NCBI RefSeq assembly: GCF_024127895.1
Contig: NZ_JAMYBK010000003.1
Coordinates: forward strand, 124,001-188,000
From: Pseudomonas guariconensis
Lineage (GTDB): Bacteria > Pseudomonadota > Gammaproteobacteria > Pseudomonadales > Pseudomonadaceae
Reading direction: 5' to 3'
Length of the DNA stretch: 64,000 nt
Both the position numbers and the translations under genes were made by a program. The notes under the pieces are model-generated. The model saw nothing but the letters and a program-made list of their open reading frames with translations. It was not told where the DNA came from and did not search any database. Below are positions 17,981 to 26,602 of this stretch, one piece after another. How positions within the stretch are numbered: the first letter of the stretch is position 1; every line of letters starts with the position of its first letter.

Positions 17981-19615
17981 ATGGTGCAAGACAGCGAGCG
18001 GCAACCGGCCGCGGCACAGGTGCAGAGCAGGCGCTGGAACGTGTCCCTGGTCTGGATCGTCCCGATCATCGCGCTGTTGATCGGCGCCTCCCTGGTGGTG
18101 CGCAGCTGGATGCAGGAAGGGCCGGTAATCACCATTTCCTTCAAGACGGGCGAGGGGCTGGTGGCGCACAAGACACAGGTCAAGTACCGCAGCGTGGTGA
18201 TCGGCGAAGTGGCCTCGGTGGAACTGGCCGACGACAAGAAAAGCGTGCTGGCCACCGTGCGGCTGTCCAAGGAGGCCGAATCGTTCGCCACCGAGGGCGC
18301 CCAGTACTGGGTCGTCAGACCGCGCATCGGGGCGGGCGGTGTCACCGGTGTCGATACCTTGCTCTCGGGCAACTTCATCGGCGCCGATGCTGGCCAGTCC
18401 ACGACGCCGGCCAAGGCGTTCACCGGGCTGGAGTCGCCACCGCCGATCACCTATGGCGAGAAGGGCAAGCGCTTCACGCTACATGCCCAGGACCTGGGTT
18501 CGCTCGACATCGGCTCGCCGATCTACTTTCGCAAGATCCCCGTCGGGCAGGTGGTGTCCTACGCCTTGCAGGAGGATGGCAAGGGGGTGGACATCGGCAT
18601 CTTCATCGAAGCGCCCAACGATGCCTTCGTCACCCGCAACACGCGCTTCTGGAATGCCAGCGGGATCGACCTCGACCTCGGCGCCAATGGCTTGAGGGTC
18701 AATACCGAATCGCTGTCGTCGATCCTGGTCGGCGGGCTGGTCTTCGGTGAACCCGAGTCGGCCACCGGGGCTGCGCTGGCCGAAGACCAGCAGGCGTTCG
18801 AACTGTATGCCGATCGCGACAGCGCCCTGGCACCGCCTACGGGCAAGGCATTGCCGCTGCGCCTGCGCTTCGACCAGTCCATGCGCGGCCTGGCCGTTGG
18901 CGCGCCGGTGGAGTTCATGGGGGTGGCGTTCGGCAAGGTCACGGCGGTCGAGCTCGACTTCGACGAACAGAAACAGAGCTTCCCAGTCATGGTGGACGCG
19001 GTGGTCTACCCGCAGCGCCTGGGGCCTGTCTACCTGAAGATGTTCGGGGCGCTCAAGCGAGCGCCAGGGGACGAGGAGGCCGGCAGCCAGCTGATCGGCA
19101 GTTTTGTCGCGCATGGCCTACGGGCGCAGGCGCGCACGGGTAACCTGCTCACGGGCCAGCTGTATGTGTCCCTGGACTTCTACCCCGACGCACAGAAAGT
19201 CGCCTTCGATGCCTCGGCACGCCCCCTGTGGATTCCCACGGTGCCCGGCAGCCTGGACAAACTGCAGGAGCAACTGCAGCAGATGGTCGCGCGCCTGAGC
19301 AAACTGCCCATCGAACGCATCGCCAACGACCTGGACGGCAACCTGCGCGAGCTGAAGGCCAGCCTCAAGCAGTTCAACACGCAGACCTTGCCGGGTGTCA
19401 GCCAGACTCTGGAAGCGCTGCGTGGCACGTTGCAGACCGCCAATGCCGCGCTGTCGGAGGGGTCTCCGCAGCGCGAGAGAATGAACGACACCCTCAACGA
19501 ACTGGAGCGCATGTCGCGTTCGCTGCGTGACCTGTCCGACTACCTGGGCAGGCACCCCGAATCGCTGATACGCGGGCGGCCCAAGGCCGTCGATGCCGAT
19601 GGCCTGCGGCCTTGA
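17981..19615 (+). CDS. pqiB: PqiB-type MCE-domain protein
   Basis: 544 aa. An N-terminal membrane anchor (about residues 23-42, VSLVWIVPIIALLIGASLVV) is followed by three MCE domains starting near 45 (VITISFKTGEGLVAHKTQVKYR, in part), 160 and 285, and then a helical C-terminal region (about 425-540) predicted to form the needle. PqiB spans the periplasm from the inner membrane and moves lipids. The start directly abuts the PqiA stop. Length matches the PqiB family. Confidence 0.92.
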   Translation: MVQDSERQPAAAQVQSRRWNVSLVWIVPIIALLIGASLVVRSWMQEGPVITISFKTGEGLVAHKTQVKYRSVVIGEVASVELADDKKSVLATVRLSKEAESFATEGAQYWVVRPRIGAGGVTGVDTLLSGNFIGADAGQSTTPAKAFTGLESPPPITYGEKGKRFTLHAQDLGSLDIGSPIYFRKIPVGQVVSYALQEDGKGVDIGIFIEAPNDAFVTRNTRFWNASGIDLDLGANGLRVNTESLSSILVGGLVFGEPESATGAALAEDQQAFELYADRDSALAPPTGKALPLRLRFDQSMRGLAVGAPVEFMGVAFGKVTAVELDFDEQKQSFPVMVDAVVYPQRLGPVYLKMFGALKRAPGDEEAGSQLIGSFVAHGLRAQARTGNLLTGQLYVSLDFYPDAQKVAFDASARPLWIPTVPGSLDKLQEQLQQMVARLSKLPIERIANDLDGNLRELKASLKQFNTQTLPGVSQTLEALRGTLQTANAALSEGSPQRERMNDTLNELERMSRSLRDLSDYLGRHPESLIRGRPKAVDADGLRP

Positions 19616-19633
19616 ACCAAGGAGTGAACCCCT

Positions 19634-20191
19634 ATGCACAAGCTGGCAAAGCAGCTGTTGGCCGCCGGGCTGGTCGTGACCTTGCAAGGTTGCAGCAGCG
19701 CCCCCATCCACTACCACACCTTGGTGCCGGCGCAGCCTGCCGAGCGGCCGGCGGGCGTCGATATCGCGATCCAGCAGGTCACCCTGCCGCCCCAGGTCGA
19801 TCGTTCGCAGCTGGTCATACGCCAGGGCGACAGTGGACTGGTGATCCTAGAGACCGAATGGTGGGGGGCCAACCTGGTCGACGAGTTCCGCAGCGCCCTG
19901 CAGGACCAGCTAGGGACGCCGACCGGGGCGGGCGACCGGGCGAGCTTGCGCGTGGAGGTGCAGCGCTTCGACTCGATCCCGGGCCAGCACGCCTTGCTCG
20001 ATGTGAGCTGGCGGCTGGGATATGGCACGCCGCACAGCCAGCTGTCCTGCCACAGCACCTTGCAAAGCAGGGCGGACAACAGCATCTCCGGGTTGGTCGC
20101 GGCGCATCAGGACAACCTGCGCAGGTTCGCCCGTATGGTCGCACAGGCCAGCGCCGCCGGCACGACGCGCTGTCCGGCGCCGGCCCTCTAG
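19634..20191 (+). CDS. pqiC: PqiC-like outer-membrane lipoprotein
   Basis: 185 aa with a lipoprotein signal (LLAAGLVVTLQGC; lipobox Cys near residue 19) and the PqiC/DUF330 start SSAPIHYHTLVP. PqiC is the outer-membrane docking lipoprotein of the PqiABC lipid-transport bridge. It begins 18 bases after pqiB with AAGGAGTG upstream. Confidence 0.9.
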   Translation: MHKLAKQLLAAGLVVTLQGCSSAPIHYHTLVPAQPAERPAGVDIAIQQVTLPPQVDRSQLVIRQGDSGLVILETEWWGANLVDEFRSALQDQLGTPTGAGDRASLRVEVQRFDSIPGQHALLDVSWRLGYGTPHSQLSCHSTLQSRADNSISGLVAAHQDNLRRFARMVAQASAAGTTRCPAPAL

Positions 20192-20219
20192 TGGCTGGCC
20201 TTTGCCGCTGGAGCGCTCG

Positions 20220-22127
20220 ATGACGCTACGCAAGCGACTGTTCTGGCTTTTCGCACCACCGCTGGTGGTGGTCCTGCTGGTGATCCATGGGCTGGCGCAC
20301 ACGCTGATCCTGGGCCGTCTGGACCATGAGGATGAGCAACTGCTGGTGGCCGAAGCCACGCATATCCGGGCCTTGGTCGGCAACCTGCTCGAACGCGACC
20401 ATGACCGCCTGCGTAATTTCGTGCTCTCCTTGGCGCCTTCGGCAGCGGCAGGCGACATCCTGCCGCTGCCCTCCGCGAGCTTGAGCCGGATGAACTTCGA
20501 CTTCCTGCTCCACCTGGATACGGCAGGGCAGGTGAGCGCCGCCCAGTGGCAACCCGTGCCGGCCCTCGACCTGGCGACCTTGGGCACGGCGCCTGTACGC
20601 AGCACCCAGGCCTTGCGTGACGATATTCTCGCCCTGGCGCAGCGCCTGGAGCGTGATGGGACGGCCCGGCAAGTGCCGGGGCGGCTGGTTGCGGTACAAG
20701 GTGTACCGATGATCCTGGTCGGCATGCAGACGCCACCACCGGCCTCAGGTACCCTGTTCGCCGGCCACTTCCTCGACAGCGAACGCACCACGGCCTTGCA
20801 GCGGCAACTCGAAGGCGTCCTACGGCTGCTCGCGCCCGAGCGGACGCCGCCACACTGGGCCCCGCTCGAAGGGAACGAAGACATCGCCATCAGCCCGCGC
20901 CAGGTCCTCGATGCCGACCGGCAGCGCATCTTCCTGCAGTTCGACCGTCGTCCGGACGAACCGCAGTTGGTGCTGGAGCTGCCCCGCGAGCGGCACCTGT
21001 ACGTCGAGGGGCGCAAGCAGATCGATCTTTTCCTCGGCCTGTCGGCGCTGGTCGCGCTGCTGGCCTGGTTGCTGACCTACCTGGGCCTGGACGTTGTCCT
21101 GCTGCGCCGCATCTCGAGGATGCACCAGGAGCTGCTGCACATCGGGCCTGAGTCCGCCGGCCGTCGCCTCAGCGATCGCGCCACGGATGAACTGGGCCTG
21201 CTCGGGCAAGAGACCAACCACATGCTCGATCGCCTGGAGCGCAGCGAAGCGCGGGACCGGGCAATCCTCCAGGCCATGCAGGAAGGCTATTTCGAACTGG
21301 ACGGCCAAGGCCATTTCCTGGCCATCAACCCGGCCCTGGCCACGCTGCTCGGCCACTCGCCAGAAACCGTGATCGGCCAGCCGGCCAGCCAATGGCTGGA
21401 GACATGCACCGAACAACGGCTCGGCGCGCTGGTCGAGGCGCACTCGGCGGGGGACCCACCGCTGCTGCATGGGCGCCTGCACCGGGCCGACGGTAGCCTG
21501 GGGTACTACGAAACGCACGTCTCGCCCATCTTCGATGGCCAGGGCCGGCCCAGCGGCTATCGCGGCATCCTGCACGACGTCAGCGGCCATGTCGAATACC
21601 AGAACCAGCTCTTCGACCTGGCCTATCGCGATGCCCTGACCGGGCTCGGCAACCGCAAGGCCTTCTACGAGCACCTCACGCGCAACCTGGCCGAGGGGAA
21701 GGGTAGCCTGGCGCTGCTGTTCATCGACCTGGACCGTTTCAAGCAGGTCAACGACCGCTTCGGGCACGATATCGGCGACAGCCTGCTGGTGCAGATGGCC
21801 AACCGCCTGCGCGAGGCCGTGCGCAAACCGGACCGTGCCTATCGCCTGGGCGGCGACGAGTTCACGCTGATCCTGCCCGGCACCGGCGCAAGCGATGCCC
21901 AGCGCCTTGCCGAGCGCCTGTTGCAGGTATTGGGGGCACCTGTGCAGATCGAGACGCAGACCATCGATTTCGTCACCCCGAGCATCGGCGTCGCGCTCCA
22001 TCCCTTGCATGCCCGTGATCCCGACACCTTGGTCAAGGCGGCCGACCAGGCCATGTACCAAGCCAAGCGCCAGCGCAACCGGGTGTGCCTGTTCACGGCC
22101 GACGTCGAGCCCGAGCCCGGGCCGTGA
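20220..22127 (+). CDS. membrane diguanylate cyclase with sensor, PAS and GGDEF domains
   Basis: 635 aa from ATG 20220, 28 bases after pqiC. The order is a transmembrane helix (about 8-30), a periplasmic CHASE-like sensor (about 35-255), a second helix (about 270-290), a HAMP-like linker, PAS (about 345-460) and GGDEF (about 465-630). The active-site GGDEF is intact (YRLGGDEFTLILPG) and an RXXD inhibitory site (RKPD) lies five residues before it. It should make c-di-GMP with product inhibition. There is no EAL domain. Its position suggests co-transcription with the envelope operon. Confidence 0.92.
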   Translation: MTLRKRLFWLFAPPLVVVLLVIHGLAHTLILGRLDHEDEQLLVAEATHIRALVGNLLERDHDRLRNFVLSLAPSAAAGDILPLPSASLSRMNFDFLLHLDTAGQVSAAQWQPVPALDLATLGTAPVRSTQALRDDILALAQRLERDGTARQVPGRLVAVQGVPMILVGMQTPPPASGTLFAGHFLDSERTTALQRQLEGVLRLLAPERTPPHWAPLEGNEDIAISPRQVLDADRQRIFLQFDRRPDEPQLVLELPRERHLYVEGRKQIDLFLGLSALVALLAWLLTYLGLDVVLLRRISRMHQELLHIGPESAGRRLSDRATDELGLLGQETNHMLDRLERSEARDRAILQAMQEGYFELDGQGHFLAINPALATLLGHSPETVIGQPASQWLETCTEQRLGALVEAHSAGDPPLLHGRLHRADGSLGYYETHVSPIFDGQGRPSGYRGILHDVSGHVEYQNQLFDLAYRDALTGLGNRKAFYEHLTRNLAEGKGSLALLFIDLDRFKQVNDRFGHDIGDSLLVQMANRLREAVRKPDRAYRLGGDEFTLILPGTGASDAQRLAERLLQVLGAPVQIETQTIDFVTPSIGVALHPLHARDPDTLVKAADQAMYQAKRQRNRVCLFTADVEPEPGP

Positions 22128-22155
22128 CAGGGCGCTCAGGACATCGCTGGAAACC

Positions 22156-22197
22156 GGGGCCGCTTCGCGTCCCATCGCCGGCAAGCCGGCTCCCACA
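22156..22197 (+). repeat. REP element (P. putida type)
   Basis: The core ATCGCCGGCAAGCCGGCTCC with a flanking GGGGCCGCTTCGCG arm matches the repeated extragenic palindrome seen several times in this window. It is one half of an inverted pair with 22484-22525 and abuts the MITE. Confidence 0.85.
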
Positions 22198-22356
22198 CAG
22201 GCTGTGTGAAAACCCTCCGAGCAATCGGGCTGTTCAAAAAACAACCTAAACATCGCGCTTCTACGCGTATTCAGGGTGAGTTGAGCAGCCAAGCTTTTCC
22301 AGATTTCGCGTAGAAGCGCGATCCTGAAAAAGCATTGGAGGTTTTCACACAGCCTG
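22198..22356. mobile_element. 159-bp MITE with terminal and internal inverted repeats
   Basis: The left end 22198-22218 (caggctgtgtgaaaaccctc, then c) and the right end 22337-22356 (ggaggttttcacacagcctg) are inverted repeats differing by one base. Inside, ATCGCGCTTCTACGCG (22252-22267) and its perfect complement (22307-22322) form a second inverted pair. There is no coding capacity. This is the structure of a non-autonomous element mobilised by an IS transposase elsewhere. The parent IS family cannot be named from the sequence alone, and no clear target duplication is visible. Confidence 0.75.
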
Positions 22357-22483
22357 CACAGGTTGGCGGTGCTGACTGTCATGCAGAGACCGCTGTGAGA
22401 GGGGGGGCAGCCCATCGCCGGTTTGAGATTGCTTTAGAGCCGCTCCCAGGTTCACCGCAATGCTCAGGGACGGCGGCGAACCC

Positions 22484-22525
22484 TGTGGGAGCCGGCTTGC
22501 CGGCGATGGGGCGCGAAGCGGCCCC
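22484..22525 (-). repeat. REP element, inverted partner
   Basis: TGTGGGAGCCGGCTTGCCGG followed by CGATGGGGCGCGAAGCGGCCCC is the reverse complement of the REP at 22156-22197. It also lies just beyond the stop of the P47 operon and could protect that mRNA's 3' end. Confidence 0.85.
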
Positions 22526-22534
22526 AATGGCATT

Positions 22535-22888
22535 TCACCTGTTCGCGAACAGCTTCGGCAACGCGGCGAGCTCGTCGAAGAACGTCTGCGGTAGGTCGGG
22601 AATTGCCTGTTTCAGCGCCCCGACGGGGTCCTCCATGAAATATTCCATGCGTGAGGCATCGCCCCCCAGCCAGGCGAAGAAGCGCTGTTCATTCGCGGTC
22701 ATCGCCTGGATCAGGCGCTCTACCGTGCTCGCTGCCGCGGCGTCGGTTTCCGCGAGCTTGCGGATGAGCGGATGATTCGCCCCGGTTACCGGTGCCCGTG
22801 GCCCTCGGGAAGAGAAGGTGACGTAGTGCTCGCCTGCGGCGCTGTCTTTGAGGCGGTACTTCACGAAGTGGGTCGACTGGCTGGCCAT
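22535..22888 (-). CDS. 117-aa protein of unknown function, last gene of the P47 operon
   Basis: ATG 22888 has an ideal AGGAGG Shine-Dalgarno eight bases upstream, which decides the start over a longer frame. The soluble 117-aa protein starts MASQSTHFVKYRLKDSAAGE, has a central helical part (LIRKLAETDAAAASTVERL) and ends FDELAALPKLFANR. No signal peptide, membrane segment or Cys motif is seen. I recognise no family. It lies 46 bases after the third P47-type gene on the same strand and with a similar leader, so it is probably a partner or a regulator of those proteins. Confidence 0.8.
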   Translation of the reverse strand: MASQSTHFVKYRLKDSAAGEHYVTFSSRGPRAPVTGANHPLIRKLAETDAAAASTVERLIQAMTANEQRFFAWLGGDASRMEYFMEDPVGALKQAIPDLPQTFFDELAALPKLFANR

Positions 22889-22934
22889 GGCAGGCCTCCT
22901 GTTGTTCCGTGTGTGTCGGTAGGTGCCACGTGGG

Positions 22935-24332
22935 CTAGACGAACAGCGGATCACCGCCCAGTTGCAAGGATATGTTCGGATGGACGTAGTCGAGCTTGAA
23001 CGAGCCGCTGCCCGTCCACTTGATCGGGTCGACGGCATTGACCATGAGCAGGTCCACGGCAGGGGAGGTGTCCTTGTTGACCGATTCGATGGCCGCCGTG
23101 GCGATTTGCGATGCCCCCAGCAACAGCCCGATCACCAGGCCGCCCAAGACGATCGATGCGCCGTCGGTGAGCGGGGCGCAGATCAGCGACACCAGACCGA
23201 TGATGATCGACAGGATGATCTCGGTGACGATCACGCCAGGGTCCTGGTGGACGGCGTACTGCTGGTCCGTGGGTTGGGTCTGGATGAAGGTGATGGTCTG
23301 CCCATTGTTCGACGTTCCGAGGTCGAGGGTGTACCAGTTGGTGGCTGTCGTCTCGGAGGTCACGCCGAAGGTGATGTAGGTGCTGGTGGTACTGGTGACG
23401 GTGAACGTCTCGCCATCGGTCTCTACCGTGAGCGCGGTGAGCTTCGGGTAGTAGGTCGAGCCATCATGCGCGATCGGCGGCATGTCGACGGACACACCTT
23501 GCACCAGGTAGAGGCGGGTCTTGTCGTCGCTCATCAGGAAGTTGTCGTCGGTCAGCCCCGGGTAGGCGACCATGATCGCCGGGCGCACCAGGTCGTAGAG
23601 GGTGCGTTCCTGGGAGACCAGGAACCCGGCTTCACTGCCCCCGGGAATCGCCGACGGCGATATCTGTTCGCTCAGGGATTCACCGTTGCGGTCCCCGGTC
23701 ATGGTGAGCACGCCCAGCACGCTGTCCTCGAGGGTGCTGCCGTCGAGGTAGGCGTAGCTGGTGTAGTTGGGTGTCACGAACCCCCATTGTTGCTGGTCGA
23801 TCATCCGGTTGAGGTCGACCACCGAGAAGATGTGGTTGAACGCCCCCAGGTTGCCGTTGACCCAGTCCAGCAGCGCCTGGCCAAAGACGGCGCTGGTGAC
23901 GGTGCCAGGGTCGGGCGACAGGGTGACCTGGCCGACCAGGGCGGCCACGGGTGTCGAGGGGTCGTCCGAGGTGGTTTTCACCACCAGCGCAACCGGGTTG
24001 GAGGGGACATCGCCCGCTGCATCATGGGGAATGTAATGAAGGTTGATCTCGATGACCGCCGTGCCCGTCTCGCAGGTCACACGCTGGCCGTTGCTGTAGT
24101 CGACCACGATCCCGGTCATGGGGATGGAAAAACGCACGTTCTTGCCATCCCCACCCCTGCAGATCTGCCAATCGCAGAAGTTCGCCGAGACCGTGTAGGC
24201 ATCCGCCGCCGTGACCGTGAACCCGGGCGGTGACGACTTCTGGTCGACAATGGTCTGGTTGACGTCCGGAATCGGGATGGCGAAGGCGGTATCCCAATTG
24301 TAGGTGTAGACCCCCTCGTTGCTGGTCGTCAT
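22935..24332 (-). CDS. Clostridium P-47/OrfX-like TULIP-family protein (465 aa)
   Basis: ATG 24332 follows AGGAG. The N-terminal TYNWDTAFAIP (about 10-20), the motif DWQICRGGDGKNVRFSIPM (about 54-72) and FSVVDL (about 168-175) followed by W..P..TSYAYLDG are shared with the two upstream proteins. They match the P-47 family known from botulinum neurotoxin gene clusters, whose crystal structures are tubular lipid-binding (TULIP) folds. A long hydrophobic stretch lies at about 367-410 (IILSIIIGLVSLICAPLTDG, in part). No signal peptide is seen. Actual lipid binding or toxin association here is inference. Confidence 0.8.
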   Translation of the reverse strand: MTTSNEGVYTYNWDTAFAIPIPDVNQTIVDQKSSPPGFTVTAADAYTVSANFCDWQICRGGDGKNVRFSIPMTGIVVDYSNGQRVTCETGTAVIEINLHYIPHDAAGDVPSNPVALVVKTTSDDPSTPVAALVGQVTLSPDPGTVTSAVFGQALLDWVNGNLGAFNHIFSVVDLNRMIDQQQWGFVTPNYTSYAYLDGSTLEDSVLGVLTMTGDRNGESLSEQISPSAIPGGSEAGFLVSQERTLYDLVRPAIMVAYPGLTDDNFLMSDDKTRLYLVQGVSVDMPPIAHDGSTYYPKLTALTVETDGETFTVTSTTSTYITFGVTSETTATNWYTLDLGTSNNGQTITFIQTQPTDQQYAVHQDPGVIVTEIILSIIIGLVSLICAPLTDGASIVLGGLVIGLLLGASQIATAAIESVNKDTSPAVDLLMVNAVDPIKWTGSGSFKLDYVHPNISLQLGGDPLFV

Positions 24333-24363
24333 GACGCCTCTCCTGTTCCGTACGCCGTTGCCT

Positions 24364-26538
24364 TCACTTGGTTTTCAGGCCGATCTGCAGCGAGTCGGCC
24401 AGCCACGCCGAGGTCAGGTCATAGCCAGTGACGCCGGGGAAGGTATACGGCTCTATGGCATCGTTGGCGAACTCATCGAAGCCGGGCACATTGTCCCATT
24501 CGTTGTTGTACACCGCCGCCATGATCGCCGAGACGGCGATCTCGATACCGGAAGCGGCCGCCACGGCACCGGTGATGCCGCCAAACACCTTCCAGCGGGT
24601 GGAGTTGAAGGCATTCTTGATGCGGGTCATCCGGCCGGCGGTCTGCTCGGCGCCATTGGCCAGGGCATCCTTCTCGTTGGCGAGGTTCTGCTCCTCTGCT
24701 TCATCGCTGCCACTGAGCTCTTCGACGAAGGTGGTTTCGTTGATGACCGCGCTGCCTTCCTCGACGCTCTCGACCGTCACTTCCGCCGCACTGGCCAGGC
24801 CGTCGACGATCGGGCCGAGTACGGCGACCAGGGCCAGGCTGGCGGTGACCGCCCCCATCACGATCTCGAAGGTGATTTCCGCCTGGGTCTTGGTGACATC
24901 GACGGTCATGTTGCGCACCGATTGGGTGAAATTGAAGATCTGCTTGGTCGCCCCCGTCGACGTGGTGACCGTCTTCAGGCCCAGGTTGACCTGCTCGGTG
25001 TAGTTGATGTGCACGTCGTACTGCCAGCTTTGCGAATAGGTCAGGTCGATGAATTTGATCTCGAGGAAGCTGTGCTCCAGGTTCATCTCGAACTGCCCGG
25101 CGGCGATGGTGACCTGGGTCGCGGTATAGAACTCGAGCTGGCCGTCGTTGAGGTCGACGATGTACTCCGAGCCGTTGCCGCTGAGGAACCACTGGCTGCC
25201 GGCGACATTGACCTTGACGGTATCGCCGCGCAGGTCAGGGTTGTAGTAATAGCCACCTTCGCCATCGGAGTGCTTGAAGGCATCGACCAGCCCCTGGGGC
25301 AGCGAGCCGCTGTCCAGCTCGGCGGAATAGCCGTTGTCGGCGGTGGTGGCGTCGGGGTCGTCCTCCATCTTGAAGTAGCCGTAGGTCAGCGCGTTGACGT
25401 TCTGGATGGACAGCCCATCGTTGAATATCGAGAAATCCTCGTCGCTGGCATCGTCGAACAGGATCTTGGCGCCGCCGAGCATCATGTTCTTCATGAAGTT
25501 CTGCCCGCTGATCAGCAACCCCACGTTGGCGCCGTTCGCATCGCTACCGGTGGGAATGGCATTGGGCGATACCTGGTGGTTCGCGCCGGGTCGGTTGTTC
25601 TGGACCATGGTCAGCACCCCCATCACCGAGCTGGTCATGGTCTGCTCGTCGATGACGGCATAGCTGGTGGCCGTCGGGTCGATCCAGGTGTAGCTGGGCG
25701 ATTGATCGAGCTGGGGGGTGAGGTCGATGACCGAGAAAACGAAGTTGAAATAGCTGATGTTGCTGTTGAACCACTCGCTCAGCAGTTCAGGGAGCACCGC
25801 GTTGCCGATGCTGCCGGCATTTGGCGGATTCAGCACGTTCATCACCACGACAGCTGGCGTTGCACCGGCTTCCTTGCTCAGGGCGCGAAGCTGGGTGGCG
25901 AAGGACTTGGTGTACTGGTACACGGACAGGAACTGGTTCTGGTCCTTGTCCTGGCTGAAGAACAGGTAATAGAAGGTGTTGTCGGCGGCGGCGATCAACC
26001 AGGCGGCGCCCTGATGGACCGTCGAGAGCTTCGACTCGCTGGTGATGGTGACGCCGTTGGCGGCGAAGTCGGCAATGAGGGCCGCATCGACGATGTCGTT
26101 GTCGAGGTCGGCGACGATGGCCGCCACCCCGCTGTTGATCACGAAGGACTTCTGGTCGGGGTCGGGGATCCAGTCCATGTTGATCTGGATGATTGCACTC
26201 ATGCCCAGCCCATCCAGCGGATAGCTGTTGGCGCCAGCCTGGTAGACACCGCTGGCGATCGGCACGCTCATGTTGATGTTCTTGCCGTCACCGCCGATGG
26301 TCAGCTGCCAGGGGTCGAGGCTGGCCTGGATCTGGTAGGACGGGTCGTCGCTGGCGGCCTGGGTGAGGGTCTTGGCGCGGCTGTCGACGCTGCCCCAGTT
26401 GTCGGTGAGGGCCGTGTTGGTGGTGTCGAAATGCAGGGCCACCACCGTATCCCAGTCGTAGGTATCGGCCGTTGGACGGGTGGCGATTTCTGATACGGGC
26501 ACAGGGGCGAGCGATGTGTTGTCGGTGGGGGTGGCCAT
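24364..26538 (-). CDS. Clostridium P-47/OrfX2-like TULIP-family protein (724 aa)
   Basis: ATG 26538 has AGGAGG eight bases upstream; a longer frame exists but lacks family sequence. Shared motifs are TYDWDTVVALHFD (about 24-36), PWQLTIGGDGKNINMSVPI (about 75-93) and FVFSVIDL (about 262-270), then W..P..TSYAVIDE. The size is close to OrfX2 proteins. The C-terminus differs from the sister proteins: an amphipathic/hydrophobic block (about 549-590), an acidic stretch (EELSGSDEAEEQ), and another hydrophobic segment (about 649-676). There is no signal peptide. It is separated by 31 bases from the next gene. Confidence 0.8.
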   Translation of the reverse strand: MATPTDNTSLAPVPVSEIATRPTADTYDWDTVVALHFDTTNTALTDNWGSVDSRAKTLTQAASDDPSYQIQASLDPWQLTIGGDGKNINMSVPIASGVYQAGANSYPLDGLGMSAIIQINMDWIPDPDQKSFVINSGVAAIVADLDNDIVDAALIADFAANGVTITSESKLSTVHQGAAWLIAAADNTFYYLFFSQDKDQNQFLSVYQYTKSFATQLRALSKEAGATPAVVVMNVLNPPNAGSIGNAVLPELLSEWFNSNISYFNFVFSVIDLTPQLDQSPSYTWIDPTATSYAVIDEQTMTSSVMGVLTMVQNNRPGANHQVSPNAIPTGSDANGANVGLLISGQNFMKNMMLGGAKILFDDASDEDFSIFNDGLSIQNVNALTYGYFKMEDDPDATTADNGYSAELDSGSLPQGLVDAFKHSDGEGGYYYNPDLRGDTVKVNVAGSQWFLSGNGSEYIVDLNDGQLEFYTATQVTIAAGQFEMNLEHSFLEIKFIDLTYSQSWQYDVHINYTEQVNLGLKTVTTSTGATKQIFNFTQSVRNMTVDVTKTQAEITFEIVMGAVTASLALVAVLGPIVDGLASAAEVTVESVEEGSAVINETTFVEELSGSDEAEEQNLANEKDALANGAEQTAGRMTRIKNAFNSTRWKVFGGITGAVAAASGIEIAVSAIMAAVYNNEWDNVPGFDEFANDAIEPYTFPGVTGYDLTSAWLADSLQIGLKTK

Positions 26539-26602
26539 TGGCTGTTCCTCCTGGGTGGATCGATTTCCCGGCCTGCACACCCGCGCCGGGCACCTGGAAC
26601 GC

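Noticed and set aside
23000..26493. Long plus-strand frames opposite the P-47 genes
   Set aside because: Gly/Val/Asp-rich antisense translations without family motifs; the minus-strand frames have Shine-Dalgarno sites and shared motifs.
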